Of a stretch of 64,000 bases of DNA, positions 12,199 to 23,860 are shown in pieces. Within the stretch, counting starts at the first letter, position 1; each line of letters starts with the position of its first letter. A program made the translations under genes and the position numbers. The stretch spans positions 2,306,501 to 2,370,500 of the forward strand of contig NC_063986.1 of NCBI RefSeq assembly GCF_932276165.1. Reading direction: 5' to 3'. The DNA comes from Plutella xylostella (lineage: Eukaryota; Arthropoda; Insecta; Lepidoptera; Plutellidae). The notes under the pieces were generated by a model that had not been told where the DNA came from, ran no database searches, and saw nothing but the letters and a program-made list of their open reading frames with translations.

Positions 12199-12413
12199 CA
12201 GGGTGTTGAAAAAGGGGTAAGCCAAAATCTACGTGTGCAGCATGTAAAATCTGAAAGTCACATTCTCGAAAAAAAATGTTAGTTACGTGACTTTTTACAG
12301 TGGAGTTTTTTTTTCACAATTTATGACATTCGGATTTTGTTTTCGGGATTAGACACTTATAACATTCTGCACACCTCGGTTTTTGCATAATATACCCTTT
12401 TTGCAAAACCCTG
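12199..12413. mobile_element. Mariner-like MITE, family 'CAGGGTGT', copy 2
   Basis: Flanked by TA on both sides, with ends CAGGGTGTTGAAAAAGG and ccctttttgcaaaaccctg. The centre keeps gttacgtgac, a one-base variant of the GTCACGTGAC core. Confidence 0.8.
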
Positions 12414-13032
12414 TATAAACTGGACAAAGAAAACGCTTTAGTAGTTTCACTGTGTACAAAATGAAATGTTCACAGTTTCGTTCCAGTGTTGTCGTGTTAG
12501 AAGACACTTTAACTTGCAGCAACTATACAAATGAAAATGGAAGGTGCCATTCATAAGCAGACATGAGTTTAAAGTTTTAATGGGTTGAGACGTAACGATA
12601 AAATACTGTGAAAGTTTTCTCGTAACCCAAATTAGTAAGTCAACGCAATTCACAAACATAACGCTAGGGACCTCTTAGGGTAGTTTAGCCGGAGTTGTTT
12701 CATAAAGAGATAGGTACTGTTTACTTCTTTTTAACCTTCAAACTAAGAACATATTTCTTGAAATAATACACACTAAAAACATTATCAATTAATTTAAAAA
12801 AAAAAACCAGTCAACATTTCTAGTTTTTTGTCCCATATCGAACCATACCAATAAAATGTATAGAGTAGTGTGTTGTACCCTCTACTAAATTATGTGAACT
12901 GTTAACAATCTATGTACATCGTATTTTTATTTACTGTTCAAATGATTTTGTAAAAATATCTTTAAACCTCAACATGAATGCATTCTAATAGAAGTTATCC
13001 AAGATAATACTCCTGTTATTCAGTCTCTCCAG

Positions 13033-13137
13033 AATGCTTCGGTGACCTGGAGCAGCGCAGAGTCGAATGGATCTTGATCGTAAATCAGAGTGAATTCACG
13101 GAGCCACGTATAAATCTTGAGTTTGCTATTGTCACCG
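13033..13137 (+). CDS. Candidate internal coding exon, possible extracellular protein
   Basis: A strong acceptor (ttattcagtctctccag) precedes 13033 and a consensus donor (ACCG then gtaagg) follows 13137. The 105-nt interval is open in one frame: two bases completing a codon, 34 codons, then one base. The translation starts CFGDLEQRRVEWILIVNQSE and continues FTEPRINLEFAIVT, a charged/hydrophobic pattern unlike the AT-rich random frames around it. A Cys followed by an aromatic/Gly segment and 'RVEW' recalls the start of a CUB domain, which would fit the CUB exon on the same strand at 37610, but the phases show at least one more exon must lie between. Bona fide exon status rests on splice signals and frame only; homology is unproven. 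Confidence 0.45.
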
Positions 13138-13274
13138 GTAAGGTTGGATCTAGATATGGTTATTAATGCTGGAGGGTCACTGTGCTTTGCGGACCCATAC
13201 TGTTATTGTACCTTTTATAAATATGTATATTATTAAATAGAGGAAATTGGTTAAATTTCCTTGTTTATGGCTTA

Positions 13275-13474
13275 CTAGCTGTTCCCGCGCGCTTCGCTTC
13301 GCCTTAAAAAAAAATCCCGTGGGAATTCCGGGATAAAAAGCCTATGTTCTTTCCCAGGGTCTAGACCGTATGTATACCAAATTTCATTCAAATCCTTTCA
13401 GTAGATTTGGCGTGAAAGAGAAACAGACAGACAGACAGACACAGTTACTTTCGCATTTATAATATTAGTTAGGA
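13275..13474 (-). mobile_element. Lep1-like non-autonomous Helitron, copy 1
   Basis: On the minus strand the element starts TCCTAACTAATATTATAAAT and ends in gggaacagCTAG, with A before and T after. That is the Helitron pattern (5' TC, 3' CTRR, insertion between A and T). It includes an agac microsatellite and the 'ggcgtgaaagag' segment. Confidence 0.8.
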
Positions 13475-13835
13475 AGTTAGGATTCACGCCGCCGCCGTAA
13501 AGTGGCAGGGGGTGTATGACATGTTTTTGTAGTGGTATTAATTGGGGGTTGATGGCAGATATTGACCAGCATTTGATAGCAGCAGCACTGGATAAAAAAA
13601 AAAACACCCTTTTAACTTCAATAATTTAAACTCGAGGACAAAATCTAGTGTAAAAAGTATATCTAAGCTATGCTATAATGCAAGGGCGTACCCAGGTAGG
13701 GGCAGGGGGGGGCAGCTGCCCCCCCCTAGAAGATAAAATAAACGTAAATTTTCCTGCGTGTTATCTACTCTTACCTACCTATTTCACGCATAATGGCCCA
13801 CCTTAGAGGCTAAATGCGGAAAATCGGCTCGCCAT

Positions 13836-13874
13836 GATAGATTCCTACCTACCTATTTTGTTTTTTTACCTTAA
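13836..13874 (+). repeat. ~40-bp direct repeat, left copy (right copy 14379-14418)
   Basis: gatagattcctacctaccta followed by ttttgttttttta and (c/t)cttaat occurs at both positions, flanking the nested Lep1 block inside the hAT element. Confidence 0.8.
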
Positions 13875-13897
13875 TTTTTTTTTATTTTTATTTATAA

Positions 13898-14128
13898 CTA
13901 GCTGTTCCCGCGCGCTTCGCTTTGGCTTAAAAAGTTTTCCCGTGGGAATTCCGGGATAAAAAGTAGCCTATGTTCTTTCCCAGGGTCTAAACCGTATGTA
14001 TACCAAATTTCATTCAAGTCCGTTCAGTAGTTTTGGCGTGAAAGAGTAACAGACAAACAGACAGACAGACAGACAGAAAGACAGACAGACAGACACAGTT
14101 ACTTTCGCATTTATAATATTAGTTAGGA
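13898..14128 (-). mobile_element. Lep1-like Helitron, copy 2, nested in the hAT element
   Basis: 3' end CTAG at 13898-13901 (plus-strand view) preceded by A; 5' TCCTAACTAATATT at 14128. It contains an expanded agac repeat (14048-14095). The terminal ttagttagga is repeated twice more just outside. Confidence 0.8.
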
Positions 14129-15114
14129 TTAGTTAGGATTAGGATAAAAATACATTTATTGATTAGCTATATAAAAGTGCCATTAAACCATATAGGTTTG
14201 TCTTGACACTTGAATCTGTAATTGAAATTAATTTAAAAGTATATCTTAAGTTTATACATTAATTTACGTAGTACAAGTACAGTTAGGTAGATTATTGTAT
14301 CCAATATAATTACTTATATGGTAATTCGCCTAACCACCCAACACACATATTACAATTTTACAATCCACGGCATAGATAGATAGATTCCTACCTACCTATT
14401 TTGTTTTTTTATCTTAATCAAACTAATTAAGGTCAACTGGGGTTATCACGTGTACTTTTAGATCACTAAAAGTTTTCGGAATAATGGGAGCAAATGTGTG
14501 AAAAATTAAATGTAAAAGTGACATATTTACTTTAAGAAACTAACGTAACGACTATTGAACAACTATTTCTTAACAAATTTAAAACATTGATTTCTTTGCT
14601 GGAATCTTATAAAAGTTTCTTATTTAGTGTTTAAAAAAATAGTGATTTTGAACGCATTTTCCCGGTTTGAGGCAAATCTGTTTTTAGTATGTAACTATTC
14701 AATAGGTAAGCTTTCCGTGAAAAAATTAAGTGAGTTTTGTACAGTTAATTTTTTCGTGCAAAAGAAACTATTGACGAATTCACAGATGATTTAGTAGAAA
14801 TCAGAAAAATGCATCTAATTTCCATGGACGCATTTACTCCATGATAAATCCAAATAACATTTTTATGAAAAAAGAACTAAGTACCTAAGTACTCCTGTAA
14901 AGTGAGTAAGAATGTAGATTTAATAGTGGTGAGTGACAGTTGTGAATAAAATAAAGTAACATCCATACATCCTCTCATTTATATTCTTTAGAAAACTAGT
15001 ATGATTGGATCAAATACGGGTATTAAACTTAGATATCAATTAAAATATGTGCATGGCAAAACTCATACTCTTCAATAAGTATAGTGTTTATAAATAGTAA
15101 AAATCCTTATCGAG

Positions 15115-15365
15115 CTGGCTTCAGTGATCGTTACTAATCACTGAGTTTAAGCAACACATGGCACGGTCAGCCTTGGATGGGTGACCGATTTCAAATGGTT
15201 CTTTTCTGGATGATTCCGTGCTTTGGATGGCACGTTAAGCCGTGGCTCCCGGTTGCTGCTTTGGCAGCAGTCTTTAAGCCTAGTGAGAGTGCCTTCGGGC
15301 AGCTTGAAAAAATCTGACAGTGTGAGTCGGGTTGTACACTTACACTTACCCGACAACTTCAGTGC
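15115..15365 (+). mobile_element. 5S-rRNA-derived SINE (SINE3-like)
   Basis: Bases 15144-15187 read gtttaagcaac..., gcacggtcag, ccttggatgggtgaccg. This matches the internal control region and 3' part of animal 5S rRNA (AAGCAAC, GGTTAG, TTGGATGGGTGACCG), which serves as a pol III promoter. The body has two cacgttaagccg/cagtctttaagcc-like modules and ccttcgggcagcttgaaaaa. It is not a 5S gene, because the 5' half and the 3' stem are missing. It sits inside the hAT element. Confidence 0.75.
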
Positions 15366-16034
15366 ATTGTACTCAATAAAAAACGGCGATACAAATTTAC
15401 AGCGAAAAGCGGGTGACTACAGTCGTGAGCATAATTATGTATGTATTAAAAGTTTGACGATTTCTGTTTTGAGGCAATGCGTTGCAACAATCGCAATAGC
15501 CCCATTATGCCTAACGCATTTACCCCAAGACTTTTATCAAACATAAAAAAATTGCAACATCATTAATTCATCAAATAAAGTTATTTAATAGAAAATTTGT
15601 GTCTATATAAGTAGCCCAATGACTATTATTTAGAATACCTACTGAATAAAATCAATTGATAAAGAAAACTTTAGATTAACATGAATTTTTCAATCACCTG
15701 TCACAGTACCAAACTTTCAAAAAAATGTGCAAATCACAAAATGACTGAATACTTGGATAATATTATGTTGACTACAACACCATCTGTCTGCAGTTCATGT
15801 AAAGTATTTAGTTTAAGCCACCGTAACTAGATGGCATTTTTCAACATTGATAAAGCCGTTTTCAAATAGGATCGAAAAGATTAATTTGCCCCGTAGACGC
15901 AATAGGCCTAGTTGACCTTAATAAAAGACAATTTTCATGATTTTTGTTTCAATATACCCCACCGACCATCATCTCAAAACAGGTATGAGCTGCCCCCCCC
16001 TAGCTGAAATCCTGGGTACGCCCTTGCTATAATG

Positions 16035-16909
16035 GTCTATTCTATCCACACACAACATTTGGTTTAAGTACTTAAGGTTTTTTTTTAACAAAATTGCACA
16101 TACTAGGAATTTATATATCGTAGAGATACACGAGGTATGGAAGGAGGGATGGGATGGAGAAAATAAATTACGACGTAACACTAATATTTCAATGCTTCTT
16201 ACAATGTATTAGAAAATATGTTTTTATTGAAATAGTACAACAAATCTGTAAAGGTCTTGTGAAATGCGAAAGATTTGCTCTTGGTTTCGTTAAAAGCTAA
16301 ACGAAATCAAATAGGAGAACAAGTTAAATGTTTTCTCGGACTTTGATATATGATAGAGTACCTACTCAGCTATGTTTCCTTAAAGTTGATACAACATTTT
16401 GAAGTATTAAGCTCTTTTCTCGTTTATTGTTGAATATTTTTCTATGTGTCTCTTGAAAGGAAATATGTAGGTACCTACAAAAATATTAAACCTAGTTAAC
16501 TAATTCGCAAAATAATTGAGGAAATTGATTTGGAAGGCTTGAAGAGATAGTCTTTCTTCATTCTTTTATATCATTCGAGGGGTGTTTTAATTACCGTTCA
16601 AATTATCTAGTCCCGCGGGGCTTTGGTAAAAGTATTGAATCAGCTTTTCTAATGGAACACGTTATTTTGAACGCTCACGAGTGGCGTGATAAATTGCCGT
16701 TTCGTTTATTTTTCATTTCCCACTCCTTTGTTATTTGTACGATATATCATATTGTTAAGTTTCGTAAGTGTAGAGTTTGATAAATCATAGGTTTCGTTTG
16801 CTCACCTCACTGACATCGATGTAACTATTTCTGATGCTAATGATATGTGTAGTGTAGGTGTTTGTCCTAGTGTTTATAAGATTCTATTGAGGATATCATA
16901 CAATGTACC
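16035..16909. other. No gene seen
   Basis: AT-rich, no supported exon or repeat end. Confidence 0.45.
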
Positions 16910-17166
16910 TGACGACCGAATGGCGTAGTGGTTAGTGATCCTGACTACTGAGCCGATGGTCCCGGGTTCGATTCCCGGCTGGAGCAGATATTTGTTTAAA
17001 CACAGATATTTGTTCTCGGGTCTTGGATGTGCCCGTAAAATGGCAATAGGCCCGCCCCCTATTACATTGGGACTAACATAACACTCTGGCGAAAAGTGGG
17101 TGCAGCAATGCACCTCTGCCTACCCCGCAAGGGAGTACATTAGTACAAGGCGTGAGTGCGTGTGTA
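16910..17166 (+). mobile_element. tRNA-derived SINE, complete
   Basis: Head: A-box-like tggcgtagtggttagtgatc and B box gggttcgattcccggc, spaced as in tRNA. The body contains cagatatttgttctcgggtc and the tail accccgcaagggagtacatt. Tail remnants recur at 59775-59815, and the same head occurs in reverse at 29783-30059. It cannot fold as an intact tRNA. Confidence 0.85.
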
Positions 17167-18560
17167 CATAGCAAAAGTTAAAAAAAAATATATATCGTTA
17201 AACCACACGTATTTTCCATAAGCAAAAGACCCGTGGGACTACTTTATTATGTTTCAAAACGGTTTCAAAAGTTTCACTTCGCGTGTCATCGAAAAGGTTG
17301 AATGAAGGTATTTGCCAAACAAGGGCACCCTTTCCCTTTCAGAATTCGGAATCCGAACTTTTTGATTAATCCATAATGGAACTCCTCGCGTTAATTATAC
17401 CACCTTTTCACACGAAATCTTTATTGCTTCAAAATGATTAATTGAATTTCAGCTGCCTGCTTTCCACATTCTAATTGGGGCCGGTACGGGTTCAAATAGC
17501 AACAAATTGCTTTTTCAGTACATACAAAAGATCCATTATCCACACAAATTAGTTCCTAAATAAGTCATTTATTATCAAAAGTGCTTTTACGTGCTCGATT
17601 TTGCTGACTTTACTGAGACTGAAACTTAAAAATGATATTTTATCTTTTGAATTAGGGAAGTTATAAATGTTATAATAATGCAATTAACATTAAAGCTGTT
17701 CGCTTTGCCAACATCACTAGTTATTAATAGTTTGAGCCATAAACTGAAGTCTGATTTAGTTCGTACCCAAAGTTGAGTGGTTCTAGTAATTGACTTAGTA
17801 CTTCTCTCGTCTGTTTCAATACATAGCGATACTGGATCTTTATTCAAGCAAAGATACAGTTTTAAAAACAATGGAAAAGTAGTTTTATATTGTTTATTAT
17901 CTTTAGCCAATAATAGTTAATTGCTAGACAATCCTCTCCCAAGGAGCCTCAGGTTTCCTCTTGTTTCCTCATCTAGCGGGCTATACTCTGTGATGAACGA
18001 AAAGATTTTCTATTTACAGCCTTCATTCAGGGTTCTCTCCGTCTCTACTCTACTCCTGAAAAATTAATATCGTCTATTTGTCTACTTTAAGATATGAAAA
18101 CTATTTAAGTTACTCTAAGAGATTGGTTGAGAATTTGTGATCCATCTTTTACGTAAGAATTTATCAACATCGATCACAGTACTCACAGTAGACATCAAAG
18201 TTCTATTATGAAGTATAGATCAACTTCACGGTAGCATTGGAATAGCATTGCTCTGCTAAATTGAATACACATCCAGTTTAATGTCGAGTATACATACATA
18301 GTTCAGTTGATGAGTTTGTGATTTTGTAACGACTACATTGTAAACGTAAAGTACATTACTTTTTATATGAATACAGAAACTATTGTAAATTCGTACATAT
18401 ACAATGCTGGCAAACATCATCTTTAGAAAAATAGGTACTTTCATGTTTGTGACTTACATTTTTCCAGACGTAACAACTGCACATTATTAAGGTCTGGCGC
18501 ACTCTGGACAGTCAGCGGCTGACTGGTTTATGTTAGTTCATTTTATTTAGTTTATTTTTG
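17167..18560. other. No gene seen
   Basis: AT-rich. Open frames (17626-17910 and 18256-18444 minus) lack splice sites and codon bias. Nothing supported. Confidence 0.45.
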
Positions 18561-18725
18561 GTAGATGTGCAGGTTTCCTCACGATGTTTTCCATCACCGT
18601 AAGAGCACGTGGTATTATTGAAATAACTCCTTAATTGAAAGAATTCATTGATCTGTACCAGGATTTGTACCCACGGCCTCTCGATTGAGAGGACGAGGCC
18701 TTATCCATTATGTCACCACCGCTCT
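18561..18725 (-). mobile_element. tRNA-derived SINE, reverse orientation
   Basis: gtgcaggtttcctcacgatg followed by ttttccatcaccgtaagagc is the reverse complement of the lepidopteran SINE body gtgaaggaaaacatcgtgag. The degenerate tRNA-like head is near 18660-18722. Confidence 0.75.
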
Positions 18726-19230
18726 CAACAGAAAATAGAACGTATATTAAGACTAAGTAAAATAACAGTTTCAGAAGCTATTACCAGATTTGTGGCTTGA
18801 AGATGTTCATGAAAGACATCAATTTACTGAGTGCTGTATAATTAATTAGTAAAACATGTGGTACTGTTTGAGGTTGTAAGAGTATCATTAATATTAATGG
18901 GTTTAGTATATACCTCTAATATGTATGTAGTAGGTACTTTATCTATGTTTCAAACTCTTCAAATGTGAATGAGATGATACTTATCCTAATCAGTAGCAGT
19001 TACTTCTTTGCATTTACATGATGGTTTGTACCTCTGACTTATCAGATTTTAACTTAATGCCTGTTCATTATTTTAACTATTCCTTTAGAATTCTTTAGTA
19101 CACTTGACCCCTCTTTGATCATAAATATCCTTCCACAATAAGGTTTTCTTGAAAAAAAACGCTTTAAGCGATAAGGCCGCCATTTTTGTACATATGTGTT
19201 AGTATTTAAGTTAGGTAAGTTAATTGTATG

Positions 19231-19343
19231 TGTGTGGACAAATAAAGAAAATTAAATCTATCTTTCTATACTTGGCCAGGTATCGAATCCAGAAATATGG
19301 CACAACAGTCAGAGTTGCTAACAACTGCGCCACCCGGTCGTCC
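19231..19343 (-). mobile_element. tRNA-derived SINE head, reverse orientation
   Basis: Minus-strand reading: gacgaccgggtggcgcagtt (A-box region), then ggattcgatacctggccaag (B box), then a short tail with aattttctttatttgtcc. Confidence 0.75.
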
Positions 19344-19385
19344 ATCACAGTGGGATAAATTAAAAACTATCTCTTGGAATTCCAG

Positions 19386-19420
19386 CTTTCTATGACGGAA
19401 AGAGCAATGTGCCCAATCCC
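19386..19420 (+). CDS. Weak candidate micro-exon (35 nt)
   Basis: Acceptor cttggaattccag, then two bases and 11 codons (FYDGKSNVPNP), then donor gtaaag at 19421. Entry phase fits the exit phase of the candidate exon at 13033-13137, and 'YDGKSN' resembles the D-G-x-S stretch of CUB domains. Without splicing the frame stops two codons later. It is short enough to occur by chance. Confidence 0.25.
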
Positions 19421-19998
19421 GTAAAGTGATTCCATTGAGATCCTTAAAGAACTAAGAAGTTTAAAGAAGATAAAAATAATTAAGCAGTTGAAGCGCTCTT
19501 ACGTCGGATAAAGGAATGCGTAAAAAGGGAAATCTCTTTCAAAAGAAGTCTTGACTGCGAGGCGTTTAGAAAACCGGCCAAGTCCGTTCAAGCGAAAGAA
19601 CCCACTACTTTTTATGGAGTAAGTGTAAACCCAGAAAAGCCTTTTGGAATAATGTAAAATAAAGGAAAGATTGGTTACAAATGCTAATTAATTATTAACT
19701 TTTTATTAGTTGTAATTTTACCACCTGCAATATTGTGACTCTACTACTGAAGACTATTACTACTTAATTTCATACAAAATTTTACACGCATAAAGAAACA
19801 ATCGATCAGAAACATATAAATAAAAGAAACTGCAAAACTATGCAGTCATCGATAGACACGAAGCCTATTGCAACTAGCAGTAAGTATAAAGGTTCTCTCA
19901 AAAACTTGCTAAACTTAACCCCTCGAGCGTCGGCGGTCGAACTCTCCTCTACAGCGAGATCTGCTGCGTTAATGAAGGAATTCCGCTCTTATTATACT

Positions 19999-20288
19999 GG
20001 GGGTCACTCTCTAAGACAAAAAACGAACCCCCTTATTCATAAAAAAAATATACGGCGCTTTAGCTATTGAACTGTTTTGTCACTCTCTGTCAAAGATCAA
20101 ATCAAGTTCTCTGTCAGAGAGTGGCAGAACAGTTCAATAGCTAAAACATCCTATAAATGTTTTATGAATAAGGGGGTAAACTTCGGAGCGCTGCTGGGCG
20201 AGCCACGACTCTATCTCGTTGTATTAAACGTGTCGATTGCACGACAGGTCTCGTTCGTTCGTTTTTCGTCAGTATAGAGTAACCCCCC
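19999..20288. mobile_element. 'GGGGTCACTCTAT' MITE, copy C, split by a second MITE
   Basis: Left end gggggtcactctctaag and right end gtatagagtaacccccc. The body (cttcggagcgctgc, cgactctatctcgttgtatt, cgattgcacgacaggtctcg) resumes right after the nested palindromic MITE at 20028-20176. Confidence 0.75.
20028..20176. mobile_element. Palindromic MITE 'CCCCCTTATTCATA', copy 1
   Basis: 149 bp with inverted ends cccccttattcataaaa / ttttatgaataaggggg. An inner palindrome reads attgaactgttttgtcactc / gagtggcagaacagttcaat. The second copy at 45260-45406 has the same plan. Non-coding. Confidence 0.85.
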
Positions 20289-20934
20289 GGATCCGAGCTC
20301 GCCCCCCATCCATCTTGCTTTAGAATCGCGTCAGAAACGAAAAATGGACAAGAAACGCTGCCATTTTACTGTAAATAGAATTTCATTGAAATTGATAGCG
20401 TGCAGTAATCCCGCGTAAATAGCAGTTGAATCTGGGAATTGCTGCTACTTACCGGAACAGTAAAATATAATGTAAATATCATATTACATATAGTAATATT
20501 TACAGAGTGTTCCACATACAGGGCCATGTTACATGAAGGGGAAGTACCTGAAATCTTCACGTCAATGCAAAATAACAGGGGAACCCTAATTATAAAACGT
20601 AGACTAAAGATAGCCCTGGTTTAGAATCGGTTATAGTACAGAGATTTCATACAAATCAGTACTGTAAAGCCGTGTTTAAACCAGAACTATATTTAGTCTT
20701 CGATGTTTTATAAACTCTTTTTCATATACCTCTAGTATGTATCATTTCCATAATAAAGTTTATATTGCGCTGTGTGTGGGCGCGAGATGCCACAATATTT
20801 ATGTGCTTAATAATTTAAGACTAATTGGTTTTTACCACGTGGGTGGATTTCAGTCGGTTTATTAATTTGGATAATTTCGCCAGAATTGATTAAGTGTTGG
20901 CAACATTGCACTTGCTGAATATAATATTTATCTG

Positions 20935-21258
20935 AAGTAGGTAGGTAGGTGGTCACGCCAGAGATGCGGGTTCGAATCCCGGCGCTGACATGTACCAATG
21001 AGTTCTTTTCTGAATTTAAGTACAATGTATACCATTGCTCTTACGGTGAAGGAAAACATCGTGAGGAAACCTGCATATCTAGATTTAGCACATCTAGATA
21101 TGTGAACCCACCAACCCGCAGTGGACCAGCGTGGTGGGAAATGGTCCAAGCTTAGGAAGGCAGTTTAGACCTTGGGGATATGCACAAAGGTTCCATTCGA
21201 GAGAGCCTGTGCAGGTACTGACACCCCCACAGAAAATAGAAATAGAAATAGAAATAGG
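20935..21258 (+). mobile_element. tRNA-derived SINE, complete
   Basis: B box gcgggttcgaatcccggcgc at 20966-20985, body acggtgaaggaaaacatcgt and gaggaaacctgcatatctag, then accaacccgcagtggaccag, ending in an aaatag/gaaata simple repeat. Confidence 0.85.
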
Positions 21259-22684
21259 TAGGTAGGTAGGTTTTCTGAAACAGCATAAGTATAATAATGA
21301 TACCGACTTCATCGAGAATAGGGTACAATTTTATGGATAAGCCATCGATAAAAAAATTCTTGAAAATTATAAAATATAAACCAAAATAAATAAATATTCT
21401 CTCCAGTTAGCAATTCCTTCAGAATTAAAATAACAGTTAAATTAACAACATAGGTACTTCTCGCTTTCACCTCCCCATGAATACTGAGGCCTTAAACGGA
21501 ATCCAAGTAAGCATATCATTAAAACTAAACTAGGTACTGCCTAAACCGTAAACTATTCCAAAAACTAAAAGCATCCGGCTCTCCGCCGCTATCTATCGGG
21601 ATATCTACCTATCGTATACCTATATACAGTATGTATAGTAAATTTAGAGCCACGTCCGTGGTCAGGCAATGGCGAACTGTAAATCAAACGAGCCACTGTT
21701 TACTCAACATTGTGTGCCGGCCGACATTGCATATTAATGCCGTAACTGCTACCTATTGTTTAACTGATAAACTTATCTTTCTTGTTTGGGTATAGCTGTA
21801 CGTAATTACATGCCTATAAGTATTTTAAATTGGAATTGTATATATGAATGTACTTAATAACATAATATCAGATATTCAAAGTGGAATGATTGTCATCTAA
21901 AAAGTAAACAAGAAATTGCCAACTGGGACTTATTAAATATTTATAATTTGAATTTTTGATCACTTGAAAGTGATATAATATTTTTTATACATATTTGTTT
22001 CGGTCACATGCTCCTTGAAAGTATCAAAACAGTATTAATTTCCTAGCAGACCTGTCACAAAAAAAACCGCCCTAAAAATTGGTTAGCCAGTCTTGTAAAA
22101 TGAACACAGAGATCCTCTAAACCAATTACCAAAACGCCAGTCTCAGTCATCTTAGTGATATCATTAGTCCAACAAAAGACCACCACTTGAGTCCATCAGT
22201 ACACAAGTATCGCCGGCGAGCGGGGCCAAACGTCACTTGATACGACAAGCCGACACAAGTACTGTCGGCGATATGTCCTTGTCGTAAATAATTGTGGCAA
22301 AATGTTTTGTTGAATTAGGGGGAAATGTTGGGATTCGTGACATTGCTTTTGTTTTTAAGGTAGCACGGCCTGTTGGTATTTTACTAATGTTTTCGGCTAC
22401 TGCATTTATTTTAGTAACTAAAGTATGAATGTTAACTAACCACATTTAAATAAATAAAGTTAAATTGTTCATTAAGTACCTACTTCAAATTCGAAATCAT
22501 TTATATTTGTTAGACATGACAGGTTATTTATACATAGACAGGCGTTTACAAGGTAAAATCTAGAATCATCTATAGTCTATCATGAAGGTGTCCATAATTA
22601 TTACATTTACACATAATTTTTAATAAGTACCTACTTATATACCTATACCTATTTTAAAAAACATACATATTCGTTCCTCTGGCG
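21259..22684. other. No gene seen
   Basis: AT-rich. The section 21640-21740 is locally GC-richer (gagccacgtccgtggtcagg) and might be regulatory, but nothing in the sequence shows it. Confidence 0.4.
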
Positions 22685-22882
22685 TTGGAGACGACTGGGG
22701 TCTGGGGAACACAGGGCAGGGCATTCATAAACGAGTTAGGGCGTCGTCTGAGGGATCGAGGCCATGACAATCGCTCTGGGGCGTACTTGATGCAGAGGAT
22801 CTCCCTCGCAGTGCAGCGTGGCAATGCTGCCAGCGTCATGGGAACCTTTGGGTCGGGTGCGTCTTGGGGCGGGCTATTTTAA
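22685..22882 (+). mobile_element. C-terminal tail of a LINE ORF
   Basis: Open frame of 65 codons ending in TAA: WGTQGRAFINELGRRLRDRG, then AYLMQRISLAVQRGNAASVMGTF. The segment 'L.QRISLAIQRGNAASVLGTF' is a familiar C-terminal stretch of non-LTR retrotransposon proteins in invertebrates. Upstream is AT-rich and non-coding, so only the last part of the ORF is here (5'-truncated). Confidence 0.6.
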
Positions 22883-22884
22883 TT

Positions 22885-23860
22885 ATTTAACTTGACGAAG
22901 GATGTTTGCTGACTTCTTTATTTTGTAAATGGACGAAGCATGTCGCGGATGAAATTATGTAATTTTATATTTTTAATGACGAAATTTTAAAAAAACCGCC
23001 TCGGCTGTTCATTTTGTCCACCGGAATTTCTATCCGTGCAAACTAAATGAAACTAGGCCACTATAATCTGTCTCTCCAACTAACTGATTTGATTTGGGAC
23101 CGATTTGTTCATCCGTAAACATGTTGATTGATTAACAAATATGCAACCAGTCGGATTTGTATCAATTAATAATTATTAATTTTGCACTTTAATTAATTAT
23201 TTATCATAAGATCAGGCGCGCTTACTAAATGTGTCGACTCACACCAATATGGTAAGTCGGTACATAAAGAGTGGAATTATATAAATTAGGTCAATTAAAG
23301 CATACCAAACCAAAAATTATTTTTAAAAAAGTTTAAATTAAGTAGTTCAGCTAGAGTAAGCTCTTGTGTCCTCAACCTCATAACTCAAGGTTAAAACTTT
23401 ATTTTCTTACGAGTAAACCGACAGACCTAGGGGCACCTCCCGTCTCCTAGAACTTTCAAACTTTGCGTGGTAATTCAAGCGAATTGTAATTTCTACTTTA
23501 CGATTAAATGCCTAGATGGAAATTTATTTGTGAAACTAGAGAGTTTGAAAAATCAATTTGTGAATCTACTTTTAATTTTAAAATATTCTCATGTTACAAT
23601 ACAAAATATGTAGGTACCCTACCTATGAATGTAGAATTAAAATGTCATTTAGCCTCAACTCAGAGACGGACACTCTTGCCAGAAGCTAATATTAGTTCTA
23701 TTTTCCTATGACTTTACGGAAAGACTCAAGAGATTCAAGGGTTTTTGCTTGTAGTGTCAAATCATTGAAATTGATTCATAAATGCCTGCTGGACGACAGC
23801 TTCCATTAGATATTACAGCTATCGTAATTATCGACCACCACGACTACTAGTAACACATAT
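22885..23860. other. No gene seen
   Basis: AT-rich, no supported exon. Confidence 0.45.

Larger units (their letters stand above)
13681..16026. mobile_element. Non-autonomous hAT-type element, 2346 bp, perfect 8-bp target duplication
   Basis: The ends CAAGGGCGTACCCAGG and CCTGGGTACGCCCTTG are perfect 16-bp inverted repeats. CTATAATG lies immediately outside on both sides (13673-13680 and 16027-16034). An 8-bp duplication with CA..TG termini is the signature of the hAT superfamily. Subterminal poly-G/poly-C runs (about 13705-13729 and 15992-15999, 'ggggggcagctgcccccc') could fold back. No transposase frame is present, so movement required an enzyme in trans. A Lep1 Helitron (13898-14128) and a 5S-derived SINE (15115-15365) have inserted inside, which dates those insertions after or within the hAT unit's history. 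Confidence 0.9.

Noticed and set aside
16910..16985. Functional tRNA gene
   Set aside because: A and B boxes are present, but the acceptor stem does not close and a SINE body follows; same for 19231-19343, 20935-21000 and 29980-30059.
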